64,000 nucleotides of DNA, from contig NZ_CAKZLP010000017.1 of assembly GCF_937127095.1 (NCBI RefSeq), forward strand, positions 1 through 64,000. The letters run 5' to 3'. Within the stretch, counting starts at the first letter, position 1. The number at the start of each line of letters is the position of its first letter. The position numbers and the translations under genes were made by a program. The stretch comes from an uncultured Amphritea sp. (GTDB lineage Bacteria; Pseudomonadota; Gammaproteobacteria; Pseudomonadales; Balneatricaceae). This document shows, one piece after another, positions 17,065 through 25,350 of the stretch. The notes beneath the pieces are model-generated. The model ran no database searches. It was not told the origin of the DNA and saw only the letters and a program-made list of their open reading frames with translations.

Positions 17065-18465
17065 CTATAGGCTGAATAAAGTCGAATTCAAAACGCTAAG
17101 CCAAGCACTTAATCCAATAATGCTAAGTAGTGTGTATAGAACATTCCAGCGGTAGGTGATTATCCTCGGCAGGCAGTCCGTTATTTTACTTATCAGTAGT
17201 GTCGGGATAGCAACCGGAGATGAGTTCATGGCAAGGCACCATCCTGACATTAATCCAATCGCCAGCAATTCTGGGGATAGCTCAAACGATTCGGCAGGGG
17301 TTAGAACTGACGCGATGATCGTTACCGTGACGATGGGGTTTAGTCCGATATGCGATAAAAGTGTTATCAAGACACACGCCGTAATGGCTAATGGTGTGCC
17401 TGTAATGTGCACCACTTCGACCAATTGCACTAGCGTGTCGTGGGGGAGAGTGTCGGCAATGATGATGCCAAAGAAGCAGGCGCCAGTCATTATGCTTATT
17501 TCCGAGCGCAGTCCTATTATCTCATGTGGTAGCTCGAGTTTGACCTGTTGATAGGTGTGCTTACATGCCTTGCCTTCTCGATAGTGTCTTAAGTAAATCC
17601 ACAAGATGCCAAAAACCGGGCTTAAGATAATAATTGCAAGTGATAGGTTTGCCGGTGTGAATCGTTCGATCAGCGCCGCTAGCGAGAAAATCGAGAGGAT
17701 GAGCGCTAAAAATTTCCAAGCAGGCAGCCAGCTGAGGGTCAAGCCTTTGTATTGTGCTTCGATGGGGGCAGGGTGTGGATTTTGAACGTAATCAAGAATC
17801 CAGCCGAGCAAGATCAGCATGGCTGCCGTGGCGATGCCGATAGGCAATAATTTCAGCCAGTTTAAATCAGGAATAGCGGCTAGCATTAACGTCATGGTAA
17901 TCGAGAACGGAGACGCTAGAGGGAGAACAGCAAAACCTCTGAGAAGGGCAAGGCTCATTCGCTGGCGTCGTTTCTCTTGTATACGGATGAGGTTACCGGC
18001 CGATTCCAGCGTGTTGCCTTTAGCGATCATCTGTCCAAGAAGATGAATAACACCAAAATTGAGGACAATACCAACGATATAACTGGCATATGAAATGATG
18101 CCATAGCGTAGAGCGGGTGGTTGATTGACAACCAATTCACCGCATCGGCTCACCATCATTGAGTGCTTAGCCGCAAGGCGTAAAAAAGTGAGAGCAACTA
18201 AAAAGGTAGCGAAATAGCAGGCTCGAGACAGTGCCGTTGCGGCGGTATTGAGAGGATCTTGAGTTAAGCTAAGCAGCAGGGTTGAAGATGCGGCAGCACC
18301 TAACAGAATCCGGGCCGTGGTATTCATCTGTGACCATTGCATCGCGAAAAAGGCGATGGTCGCGATGGCAGCGCAAAGCATATAGAAGGTATCACCAAGC
18401 AATTGATAGCAAACCGTTGCCGCCATCGTGAGTATCAGACAGAGTGCTGACAGGATATTAATCAT
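17065..18465 (-). CDS. Polytopic membrane transporter, ion-transporter-superfamily-like
   Basis: An integral membrane protein of 466 residues from the ATG at 18465, which has GGAGGG 9 bases upstream. About eleven to twelve hydrophobic segments are spread along its length. A re-entrant-like motif, LLSHIGLNPIVTVTIIASVL, in the C-terminal half and a second, SPFSITMTLMLA, in the first half suggest two inverted repeats, as in transporters of the IT/ArsB-like superfamily. The substrate is not evident. It begins the catabolic side of the window, downstream of a CoA ligase on the same strand, so organic anion transport is a reasonable guess. Confidence 0.55.
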   Translation of the reverse strand: MINILSALCLILTMAATVCYQLLGDTFYMLCAAIATIAFFAMQWSQMNTTARILLGAAASSTLLLSLTQDPLNTAATALSRACYFATFLVALTFLRLAAKHSMMVSRCGELVVNQPPALRYGIISYASYIVGIVLNFGVIHLLGQMIAKGNTLESAGNLIRIQEKRRQRMSLALLRGFAVLPLASPFSITMTLMLAAIPDLNWLKLLPIGIATAAMLILLGWILDYVQNPHPAPIEAQYKGLTLSWLPAWKFLALILSIFSLAALIERFTPANLSLAIIILSPVFGILWIYLRHYREGKACKHTYQQVKLELPHEIIGLRSEISIMTGACFFGIIIADTLPHDTLVQLVEVVHITGTPLAITACVLITLLSHIGLNPIVTVTIIASVLTPAESFELSPELLAIGLMSGWCLAMNSSPVAIPTLLISKITDCLPRIITYRWNVLYTLLSIIGLSAWLSVLNSTLFSL

Positions 18466-18622
18466 TGGCTCTATCCCTCCAGGCGGGCTAATTATTTTAA
18501 TACTGGGCTGCATTCAGTGTGTGGTTGCCGTTCGCAAAGCCACACATCGAAATAGATGTTGAGCAACATTATCTTAAGATGATGGGAGACGTTTTCTCTG
18601 AGCCCTGACGGATAGGTAGGGC

Positions 18623-18645
18623 CGCTGACGTGGTTAACGTCAGCG
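18623..18645. terminator. Hairpin downstream of the CoA ligase gene
   Basis: Exact 8-bp arms CGCTGACG (18623-18630) and CGTCAGCG (18638-18645) with a 7-base loop, just past the ligase stop. No U tract follows, so termination would need Rho, or the hairpin may only protect the RNA end. Confidence 0.35.
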
Positions 18646-18666
18646 AGTGTCAATGGCTAGAGTCTT

Positions 18667-20232
18667 TCATGCCACTGCTTGAGTTTTTAACTTGCTTTTC
18701 AGTATCTTACCGGTTGCCGTTGCCGGAAGTTCCTGCATGATGGTGATTTGAGAGGGGCATTTATAGGGGGATAAAAGTTGTCGGCAGTGCTGCTTGAGCA
18801 TTTCGACGGTGAGGTTGCTTTCTGCGGAAGGCTGAACGAATGCCAGAACCGTTTCATCCCCTTGGACCTGTTTACCAATAACTGCTGACTGGACGACCAA
18901 AGGGTGTGTGTTGAGGGCCGCTTCAACTTCGGCTGGGTATACATTGAAGCCTGATTTTACGATCATCTCTTTGGTGCGGCCAATAATATAAACATTATCT
19001 AATTCATCTGCCTGAGCGAGGTCTTTGGTGTTGAGCCATCCGTCACTGTTAATAATTTCTGCTGTTTGTTCTGGCTTACGAAAATAACCTTTCATTACGT
19101 TTGGCCCTCTGATCCAAAGTTCACCTACTTCTCCTTTGGCGACATTAGTACCATCCTTAGCCACAAGGCGAATTTCAACCCCGGGGATTGGCCGGCCGGT
19201 GGCACAGCTTTCTAATGGCTCATCAATTCTGGTTTGAGTAATGGTGGGGCTTGTTTCGGTCATGCCATAGCCGTTGTTCAACGGTATTTTGAAAAACTCT
19301 TCGGTGAGCTTTTTCGTTTCAGGGTCAAGAGGTGCACCACCGCAAGAAATATAACGAAGGTGTAAATCATCGGCACTCATTCCCTTGGTGTTCTTCAGGT
19401 AATCGACCAACGCACAGAACATTGGGGGAACTCCTTGTAATACGGTAATGCGCTGTTCTAATAATGCTTTGATACATAAGGTGGTGTCGAAGCGAGGCGC
19501 TAAGTAAAGGCAGCCGCCAACAAACAGTGTGCCTAAGCATGTTGACGCGAGACCAAAGACATGGGAAATAGGCAGTACGGCATAGACTCGGTCTGATTGA
19601 GACAGATCTCGCAGCTCTCCAGAGATGGTTGCGACAAACGCAATATTCTGATGGGTGAGCATAACGCCTTTCGGTTGCCCTGTGGTGCCCGAGGTATAGA
19701 TCATGGCGAAGACTTGATCTTTTCCGCTTTCTGAAACGGGTTCAGGGGTTGCTTCAAGGGTGCCACTGTAAGCGATCTCACCTAGAAGGGGATGCTGTTG
19801 AAAGGTGGCGTTTTGTCCCTGTGCATGTGATTTAGCTTCGCTTGAGCACTCCGCCGTGTAGACGATATGGCGAGGCTCGCAATCAAGTTTTATGCCTTCT
19901 ATTTCGTGCTTAGATAGGCGAGCGTTGATGATCGCAATCCAAGCATCCATTTCACTCGCGGCCATGATAAATGCAATGAGGGCGCAGGAGTTTTCACCAA
20001 TGATCATAACCCGATCACCCGGGCGTACTTGATGCTGTTCAAGGTGCAACCGAGCGGCATCAATCGCTTGCCCTAGTTGAGCAAAAGTCCAGCTACGTGA
20101 ACGTTCATTGAGAGCGAATGCGTCTGGGGTTTTCTTGATCCATTGTTTGATTTTATGGCTGACTCTAGCGGGAAGAGAGTTTGTTATCTCGTTGGCTGGT
20201 TTACCCATGAATATGTCATCACCATGTATCAT
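18667..20232 (-). CDS. AMP-forming acyl-CoA ligase
   Basis: A 521-residue member of the ANL superfamily of AMP-forming ligases. The P-loop-like motif MIYTSGTTGQPKGVML is at about 176-191, the adenylate motif NNGYGMTETSP at about 320-330, and the C-terminal domain-swivel and catalytic lysine region (KEMIVKSGFNVYPAEVE, then TATGKILKSKL) is complete. It activates a carboxylic acid to its CoA thioester. The start could be 20232 or 20208, both with weak ribosome sites. A copy of the TTCCGC-CAT-GCGAAA operator lies about 140 bases upstream, linking it to the regulon. Its size suits a fatty or aryl/alicyclic acid ligase such as PimA. Confidence 0.85.
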   Translation of the reverse strand: MIHGDDIFMGKPANEITNSLPARVSHKIKQWIKKTPDAFALNERSRSWTFAQLGQAIDAARLHLEQHQVRPGDRVMIIGENSCALIAFIMAASEMDAWIAIINARLSKHEIEGIKLDCEPRHIVYTAECSSEAKSHAQGQNATFQQHPLLGEIAYSGTLEATPEPVSESGKDQVFAMIYTSGTTGQPKGVMLTHQNIAFVATISGELRDLSQSDRVYAVLPISHVFGLASTCLGTLFVGGCLYLAPRFDTTLCIKALLEQRITVLQGVPPMFCALVDYLKNTKGMSADDLHLRYISCGGAPLDPETKKLTEEFFKIPLNNGYGMTETSPTITQTRIDEPLESCATGRPIPGVEIRLVAKDGTNVAKGEVGELWIRGPNVMKGYFRKPEQTAEIINSDGWLNTKDLAQADELDNVYIIGRTKEMIVKSGFNVYPAEVEAALNTHPLVVQSAVIGKQVQGDETVLAFVQPSAESNLTVEMLKQHCRQLLSPYKCPSQITIMQELPATATGKILKSKLKTQAVA

Positions 20233-20742
20233 TGTTCTTATTTCCTATGGCCATTATTCGTCAATAGCAAAATTTACTCGTCTACCATCAGTATCCGATA
20301 GGGACGATATGAATGGTTTGTTAAGCTATATCAAATGAATCCCAGGGTCAATATGCATAATTGAATTCCGCCATGCGAAATTAATATTGATTTTTTGTTA
20401 GTAAAAGGTTTTATTGTTCTCTTTGATGACGGCGATATTTCCTAGCCTAAGACTATCTGACATTTCGATAGGTCGCTTGGATGCCTAGGGGTTAATCGGG
20501 CGTGTTTGACGAGAAAGCCTGAGGCCTGCAGAAAGGCGGATAAGTTTCTATTTCTGCTGTTTTTTTGCAAGTAGAGGCGTTATTTCGACAACGGGGCTTT
20601 TTAAGGATGCGTAAGCACGCTTAGAACCTACCCATTCATCATGAATGGAACTATAATTCACTAATCACTGGATCTGTGGGCTTAAATGGAATTCACTGTT
20701 TAAATAATTTTAATTTAGATATTTTTAAGGTGTACAAACAAT
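20233..20742. promoter_or_regulatory. Divergent control region between the CoA ligase and iclR-type genes
   Basis: No gene is seen. The operator-like TTCCGC-CAT-GCGAAA is at 20366-20380 (one mismatch to the shared palindrome). An exact 17-bp palindrome, CCATTCAT-C-ATGAATGG, is at 20632-20648, about 95 bases before the IclR start, and could be its autoregulatory site. Other bases are AT-rich without clear structure. Confidence 0.5.
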
Positions 20743-21528
20743 ATGATGGACTTTCCCAGAGAAAAAGATGAAGTCAAAAATCGGAAGTTTGTCGAGGCGT
20801 TAGCCAGAGGCTTGGATATCCTTCGAGCGTTTAGTTATGGCGGCGGCGTACTCGGTAATCAGGAAATTGCATCGATTACAGGCTTACCGAAACCAACAGT
20901 ATCCCGAATGACATATACCCTTATGGAGTTAGGCTATCTTAGCTATTCACCTCGGTTGGAAAAGTATCAACTTGATGCGGGTGTTTTAGCGCTCGGCTAT
21001 GCCTACACGTCCAATTTGAAAGTGAGACAAGTTGTTAAACCATTGATGGATGATCTCGCTCATCGCACAAAGGTGTCGGTTGGGCTGGTTACTCGAGAGC
21101 GGCTTTCAATGATTTATGTTGAAAACTGTCGCGGCGATAACTCTCAATCTTTGCGTATGGACGTTGGTTCTCGTTTACCGATGGAAACCTCTTCTGCAGG
21201 TCGGGCATATCTAGCCTCTTTAAATGCAGATGAGCGGGAAGTTTTCCTTAACATGCTGGAAAGTAAAAGCGGCGATAAGTGGCCAGCAATAGCCGCCGGC
21301 ATAGAAGACGCTGTAACCTGCTATGAAGAAAATGGTTACTGCCTTTCATTGGGTGACTGGGACAAAATGGTTAACGCCGTGGCAGTGCCTTTCCGTCTTC
21401 AAGATGGCAAAACAATGTGTTTAAGTGTCGGTGGACCGAGCTATCTGGTGACTGCTGAGATGGTTACAGATTTATTTGCGCCGCAGTTAATTCATGTTGT
21501 CCGCGATATTGTAAACATGGGTGTTTAA
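20743..21528 (+). CDS. IclR-family transcriptional regulator
   Basis: A 261-residue IclR-family regulator. The N-terminal winged helix is at about 15-75 (ALARGLDILRAFS, NQEIASITGLPKPTVSRMTY). The effector-binding GAF-like domain follows, with the family features SVGLVTRERLSMIYVE and a conserved SSAGRAYLA segment. IclR proteins bind short palindromes as dimers or tetramers and respond to pathway acids or CoA esters. It is the obvious candidate to control the thiolase, acyl-CoA dehydrogenase, TRAP and porin promoters that share TTTCGC-N3-GCGAAA. An internal ATG at 20746 is an equally plausible start. Confidence 0.92.
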   Translation: MMDFPREKDEVKNRKFVEALARGLDILRAFSYGGGVLGNQEIASITGLPKPTVSRMTYTLMELGYLSYSPRLEKYQLDAGVLALGYAYTSNLKVRQVVKPLMDDLAHRTKVSVGLVTRERLSMIYVENCRGDNSQSLRMDVGSRLPMETSSAGRAYLASLNADEREVFLNMLESKSGDKWPAIAAGIEDAVTCYEENGYCLSLGDWDKMVNAVAVPFRLQDGKTMCLSVGGPSYLVTAEMVTDLFAPQLIHVVRDIVNMGV

Positions 21529-21850
21529 GCACTTAACCGTGAGATTGCTTAATAGCATTATTGTTACTTTGAGAAGAGGTATTGTTTAAAAACCTGTCGA
21601 TTCGTTGAAAGCGCTTTAGCGTTATTCATCACGACATTGACCTTCATATCTTTGCAGGCGTTAACCCTGACAACCAGGTTGCTGTTGAATTTTCTGTTTT
21701 AAAGATAAGCGTCTATAAGGAATGTTAAGACGTTATTAGAGGCAACCTAGGTCTCAAACACCCTAATGTACTGAACTTGCCTGACGGCCTAGCGGAGATA
21801 GGGCACCGCTATTTTGCCGCTATTTTGCCGCTTTATGGTGTGCAGCGGTG
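21529..21850. other. Intergenic region between convergent regulators
   Basis: I see no gene. The only structure is a tandem duplication of an 11-mer, GCTATTTTGCC, at 21808-21829, close to the end of the minus-strand LuxR-type gene. No clear terminator is visible. Confidence 0.4.
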
Positions 21851-22759
21851 TTATGCTGTTGAGTTACTGCTGAGTACTTCCTTTGTAACCGATGTGTTGT
21901 CGATATGTTTTAGGTAATCGACAAGAGGGTCTGCTGCTGAACTTTCAGTCATCGTTCTCAATGAATCTAAAAATAAATGGAACACCTCTACCTGAGAGCT
22001 AACGTCTAGTTTGGTATAGAGGTTTTTACGGTGATGCTTAACCGTTTCAGGTTTGATATTTAGTTTTGTGGCTGTTGATGTAATGTTGTGGCCGCGGAGC
22101 ATCATTTCTAATGTTTCGCATTCGCGTCGTGTCAGCAGCGAGTGTCCAAAGTTCCTTAATGCATTATCCAAATGAGGGCTGAGCAATGGTTGTTTTTCGC
22201 TCTGCTGGAATGCTTGATACCACTTCAATGATATTTCTCGCACAATCGAGAATACACTGCGACAAAATTCGTGCTCTGTTGTTGTAAAGCTTGAGCCACC
22301 CTTAGTGCGTTTTACGGAAATTTGAATACTGGTGCTTTTCTCTGTTGGAATAAGCATGCAGATCTCATCTGTCAGGTTAAACCGGCGGCCATAACGAGAG
22401 TGATTAGACAGGCTCTGCCTGTGCTCGCGGGAAACGACTTCTGACAAGGTATATACCCCTTCTGCCGAGCCATTCATGGCGAGTCGGTAAAAGGGGCTGT
22501 GGTGATCTGTATTGTTAATATAATACTGATGACTATGTTGAGTGCTGTCGTTGTCAGGGTCTTGACTGCAGATATGCTTTGGTCGTGCATCTTTGTGAAA
22601 GATTGTAATACTGCTGTTGTCACCGTTAATAATGAAACGAATAGTATCTACCAAATAGCCGACCGATTGCGTATTAATCCCCTGTTTAACAATGCTTGCT
22701 AGTGCGTTGTGCCACTGTTCGAGGGATGGGTCCGTTTCTCTGAGTACTTGAGGCAGCAT
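21851..22759 (-). CDS. LuxR-family transcriptional regulator
   Basis: A 302-residue regulator with a C-terminal LuxR/GerE helix-turn-helix at about 200-265 (LLTRRECETLEMMLRGHNIT, ATKLNIKPETVKHHRKNLY). The N-terminal 190 residues are a probable ligand-sensing domain without a recognisable phospho-acceptor receiver motif, so it is not a standard response regulator. It is divergent from the thioesterase gene and flanks the catabolic block, so it may be a second, independent input to the pathway. The type resembles stand-alone LuxR regulators found beside acyl-CoA degradation genes. Confidence 0.88.
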   Translation of the reverse strand: MLPQVLRETDPSLEQWHNALASIVKQGINTQSVGYLVDTIRFIINGDNSSITIFHKDARPKHICSQDPDNDSTQHSHQYYINNTDHHSPFYRLAMNGSAEGVYTLSEVVSREHRQSLSNHSRYGRRFNLTDEICMLIPTEKSTSIQISVKRTKGGSSFTTTEHEFCRSVFSIVREISLKWYQAFQQSEKQPLLSPHLDNALRNFGHSLLTRRECETLEMMLRGHNITSTATKLNIKPETVKHHRKNLYTKLDVSSQVEVFHLFLDSLRTMTESSAADPLVDYLKHIDNTSVTKEVLSSNSTA

Positions 22760-22851
22760 ATCTTAATCCTGTAAAAGCAAGTGGTTAGGGTTATGGCAGT
22801 GCTGTTAATCGTCCGGTTTTAATGGAGAATCTTAGCTAGAGTATATTGCTT

Positions 22852-22882
22852 TATAAATGAATTTCAATTCCGCCTGATGAAA
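22852..22882 (+). promoter_or_regulatory. Candidate promoter and operator of the thioesterase gene
   Basis: A -10-like TATAAA (22852-22857) is followed 10 bases later by TTCCGC-CTG-ATGAAA (22868-22882), a three-mismatch version of the regulon palindrome. The surrounding bases closely match those at the ligase operator (AATTCCGCC...GAAAT), which strengthens the call. Confidence 0.45.
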
Positions 22883-22921
22883 TGATATTATGTTTTTTTG
22901 TATAAAAATGGTGTAATTGAA

Positions 22922-23398
22922 ATGCGTAACAATTTAAGAGAAGTAAGCTCTGGAGCGGAACAAGAGGTCGTGAAAGTTGATATTGACAATTTTCCAGCTT
23001 CTCTTGGGTACCAGGTAGTGGAAAGAAATGAAGATTCTGCCGTGCTTGAACTTAAGCTAAAACCTCAACATCTTAATCGCGCAGGGATTATGCATGGAGG
23101 TGTTATTTCCTCTTTGCTGGATGTTGTTTGTGCGGAAGCGGGGTTGTTTTGTCCTGACCCCGAGCGTATTCGCATGGCCATTACTCTGTCTTTAACAATT
23201 ACCTTTACAGGGCAATGTGGCGAAGGTGTGGTGCGAGCGGTTGGTAAGAAAAGGGCCGGTGGACGACGCATATTCAATAGTAGCGGTGAGCTCTTCGATC
23301 AGTACGGTAAGTTGCTGGCTATAGCAGAAGGGACTTTCAGACTTCGATCGGGTTCTGATTCGCCAGAGGGTGTTCTGCTCAGCGAATTGAATAACTGA
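22922..23398 (+). CDS. PaaI-type hotdog-fold acyl-CoA thioesterase
   Basis: A 158-residue hotdog-fold thioesterase of the PaaI/YbgC-like group. The signature region is LNRAGIMHGGVISSLLDVVC, in which HGG and the following helix bear the active site, followed by the second conserved strand LTITFTGQCGEGVVRAVG. ATG 22922 is taken as the start; a TTG at 22898 is in frame. It would release CoA from stalled or toxic intermediates of the adjacent degradation pathway. It stands alone between the LuxR regulator and the main operon, with its own operator-like site. Confidence 0.85.
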   Translation: MRNNLREVSSGAEQEVVKVDIDNFPASLGYQVVERNEDSAVLELKLKPQHLNRAGIMHGGVISSLLDVVCAEAGLFCPDPERIRMAITLSLTITFTGQCGEGVVRAVGKKRAGGRRIFNSSGELFDQYGKLLAIAEGTFRLRSGSDSPEGVLLSELNN

Positions 23399-24042
23399 AA
23401 AAGATGAGTCGCGATCGTTCTAGCATCAACAATCAGCTGTTTGTTGTTAGCCTCAGCCAGTTTTACTGCTGAGGCTTAATTTGTTAAGGATGATATTTTA
23501 AACACTATATTTCTGATATTTAAAATTTTTTTTATTTAAGAGTAAAAGTCTTCGTTTCTATCTGTCGATTTTCAAGTCTCTGATTTTGTTATTGTCTTCT
23601 CTATCGTTGTTGTTATGGGCGTGTTCTTTCACTGGTTCGTTGCACAATGGTTGTTCCCCTTGGCTCGTATTATCGCTAGATGGAGTTGTAGTGCTCTTTT
23701 CTCTCTATGTACGTTTGCTAATGGCACCCACTTCGCGGATTAATCCGTGGTAGTGGTCAACTTTCGATAGCCTCACAACGTTTCTTATCAGGACGTGATT
23801 TTTGATCCTAGCGTCTAGAACTAGACCTCTTTAAGGTTTGTAAGGTCTCGTCTTTCATAAAAGATCTTTGCCTATTTGTTGCGGTAGAGGCAGCGGCTTG
23901 CATCGTTAATGAATCACTTTTTTATTTCTGGCTGACACTGTTTTCGCTGATTTCATGGGCGATTCTAGCTACCTTTTTTTCATAATCTTCTTAACAACTC
24001 CTTCATGTTTAAAGACACCAAATCATAAATTTCAAAATCGGG
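23399..24042. other. Long noncoding pyrimidine-rich stretch before the thiolase operon
   Basis: No gene is seen in over 600 bases. A terminator-like hairpin ends the thioesterase transcript (AGCCTCAGC at 23449-23457, GCTGAGGCT at 23468-23476, then TAATTTGTT). Bases from about 23540 to 24000 are conspicuously T/C-rich on the plus strand. A palindrome CGGATTAATCCG (23736-23747), nested inside CCACT/AGTGG arms, lies in the middle. Confidence 0.5.
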
Positions 24043-24095
24043 TTGCAAGTGATATTAAAAAACATTAAAGTGAAAATGCATTTCGCAGAGCAAAA
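24043..24095 (+). promoter_or_regulatory. Thiolase operon promoter with regulon operator
   Basis: A -35-like TTGCAA (24043-24048), a 17-base spacer, a -10-like TAAAGT (24066-24071), then 9 bases and the operator TTTCGC-AGA-GCAAAA (24081-24095, one mismatch). This is the same layout as the TRAP and porin promoters. An operator just downstream of -10 suggests repression. It also argues that translation starts at 24121, after this site. Confidence 0.6.
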
Positions 24096-24120
24096 CTTAA
24101 AGTTGTTTTTGGAGTTTAAT

Positions 24121-25323
24121 ATGTCTGGTGCTTTTATTTATGATGGTGGTCGTAGCGCATTTGGTCGTTATGGTGGTGTACTTTCACCTTTGCGTCCGGA
24201 TGATTTGCTGGCTCAGGTGATTAAGACGTTGGTTGATCGCAACGATTTCGATTTTGGTCTTTATGAAGATGTGATCGCAGGTAGCACCAACCAAGCGGGT
24301 GAAGATAGCCGTAATGTTGCACGTTTTGCTGGTTTGCTGGCTGGCTTGCCGATTGAAACCGGTGGCTTGACGGTCAACCGCTTGTGCGGCTCTAGCCTGG
24401 CTGCGACCTTAGATGCTGCTCGTGGGGTACGCTGTGGCGAAGGTGAGTTGTTTGTTGCCTGTGGTGTTGAATCGATGAGCCGTGCGCCATTGGTTTTATC
24501 AAAGTCAGCGAGTGCATTTGATCGTGGCCAAGTATTGGCCGACACCACAATGGGGGCTCGCTTTACGAACCCTCGTATTATCAGTCAGTTTGGTGGCCAC
24601 TCAATGCCTGAGACTGCAGATAACATTGCTGCCGATTTAGGTATCTCTCGTGAAGAGAGTGATCAGTTTGCGGCTGTTTCACAGGTCAAGTATGAAGCTG
24701 CTCGCACAGCCGGGTATTTCAGCGATGAGATTATTCCTGTTGATGTTCCTCAAGGCCGTAAAAAGCCAGTGTTAGTTGTTGATGCGGATGAGCATCCTCG
24801 CCCGAGCACTGATATGGATGTACTTCAAAAGCTACGCCCACTGTTTGAAGGTGGTGTGGTGACGGCTGGTAATGCCTCGGGTATCAATGATGGTGCTTCA
24901 GCGCTGATTATTGGTAATGAAAGCGTCGGCGAAAAAGCGGGTATTAAGCCCCGTGGACGTATTTTAGCCGGAGCTATCGCCGGTGTTGACCCCCGTGTTA
25001 TGGGACTGGGTCCTGTCCCCGCTTCACAAAAAGCGCTGGCTAGAGCAGGTCTAACGTTAGCGGATATGGATGTCTTGGAATTTAACGAGGCGTTTGCTGT
25101 TCAGGCGTTGGGTTGCATGAAATTGCTCGATGTAGATTTCAATGATTCTCGTGTTAACCAAAATGGTGGCGCTATCGCCATCGGTCATCCATTGGGTGCT
25201 AGTGGGGCGCGAATTGTATTAACAGCATTACGTCAACTTGAACGTACCGGTGGCCGTTACGCCCTCGCGACCATGTGTATAGGTATTGGTCAGGGTATTG
25301 CTGTTGTTATTGAGCGTGTTTAA
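24121..25323 (+). CDS. Acyl-CoA thiolase (acetyl-CoA acyltransferase, PcaF/PaaJ/PimB-like)
   Basis: A 400-residue thiolase. The start at 24121 (MSGAFIYDGGRSAFG) has GGAG 8 bases upstream; the open frame extends further, but over the promoter. The catalytic cysteine is in VNRLCGSSLAATLDAA near residue 90, the histidine is in AIGHPLGASGARI and the second cysteine is in MCIGIGQG. The N-terminus resembles 3-oxoadipyl-CoA thiolases (FGRYGG). It cleaves a 3-oxoacyl-CoA to acetyl-CoA and a CoA ester shortened by two carbons. It is the first gene of an operon with the hydratase/dehydrogenase fusion 27 bases downstream. Confidence 0.92.
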   Translation: MSGAFIYDGGRSAFGRYGGVLSPLRPDDLLAQVIKTLVDRNDFDFGLYEDVIAGSTNQAGEDSRNVARFAGLLAGLPIETGGLTVNRLCGSSLAATLDAARGVRCGEGELFVACGVESMSRAPLVLSKSASAFDRGQVLADTTMGARFTNPRIISQFGGHSMPETADNIAADLGISREESDQFAAVSQVKYEAARTAGYFSDEIIPVDVPQGRKKPVLVVDADEHPRPSTDMDVLQKLRPLFEGGVVTAGNASGINDGASALIIGNESVGEKAGIKPRGRILAGAIAGVDPRVMGLGPVPASQKALARAGLTLADMDVLEFNEAFAVQALGCMKLLDVDFNDSRVNQNGGAIAIGHPLGASGARIVLTALRQLERTGGRYALATMCIGIGQGIAVVIERV

Positions 25324-25350
25324 TTCGAGTCACGAGTGAGGATTACTTGT

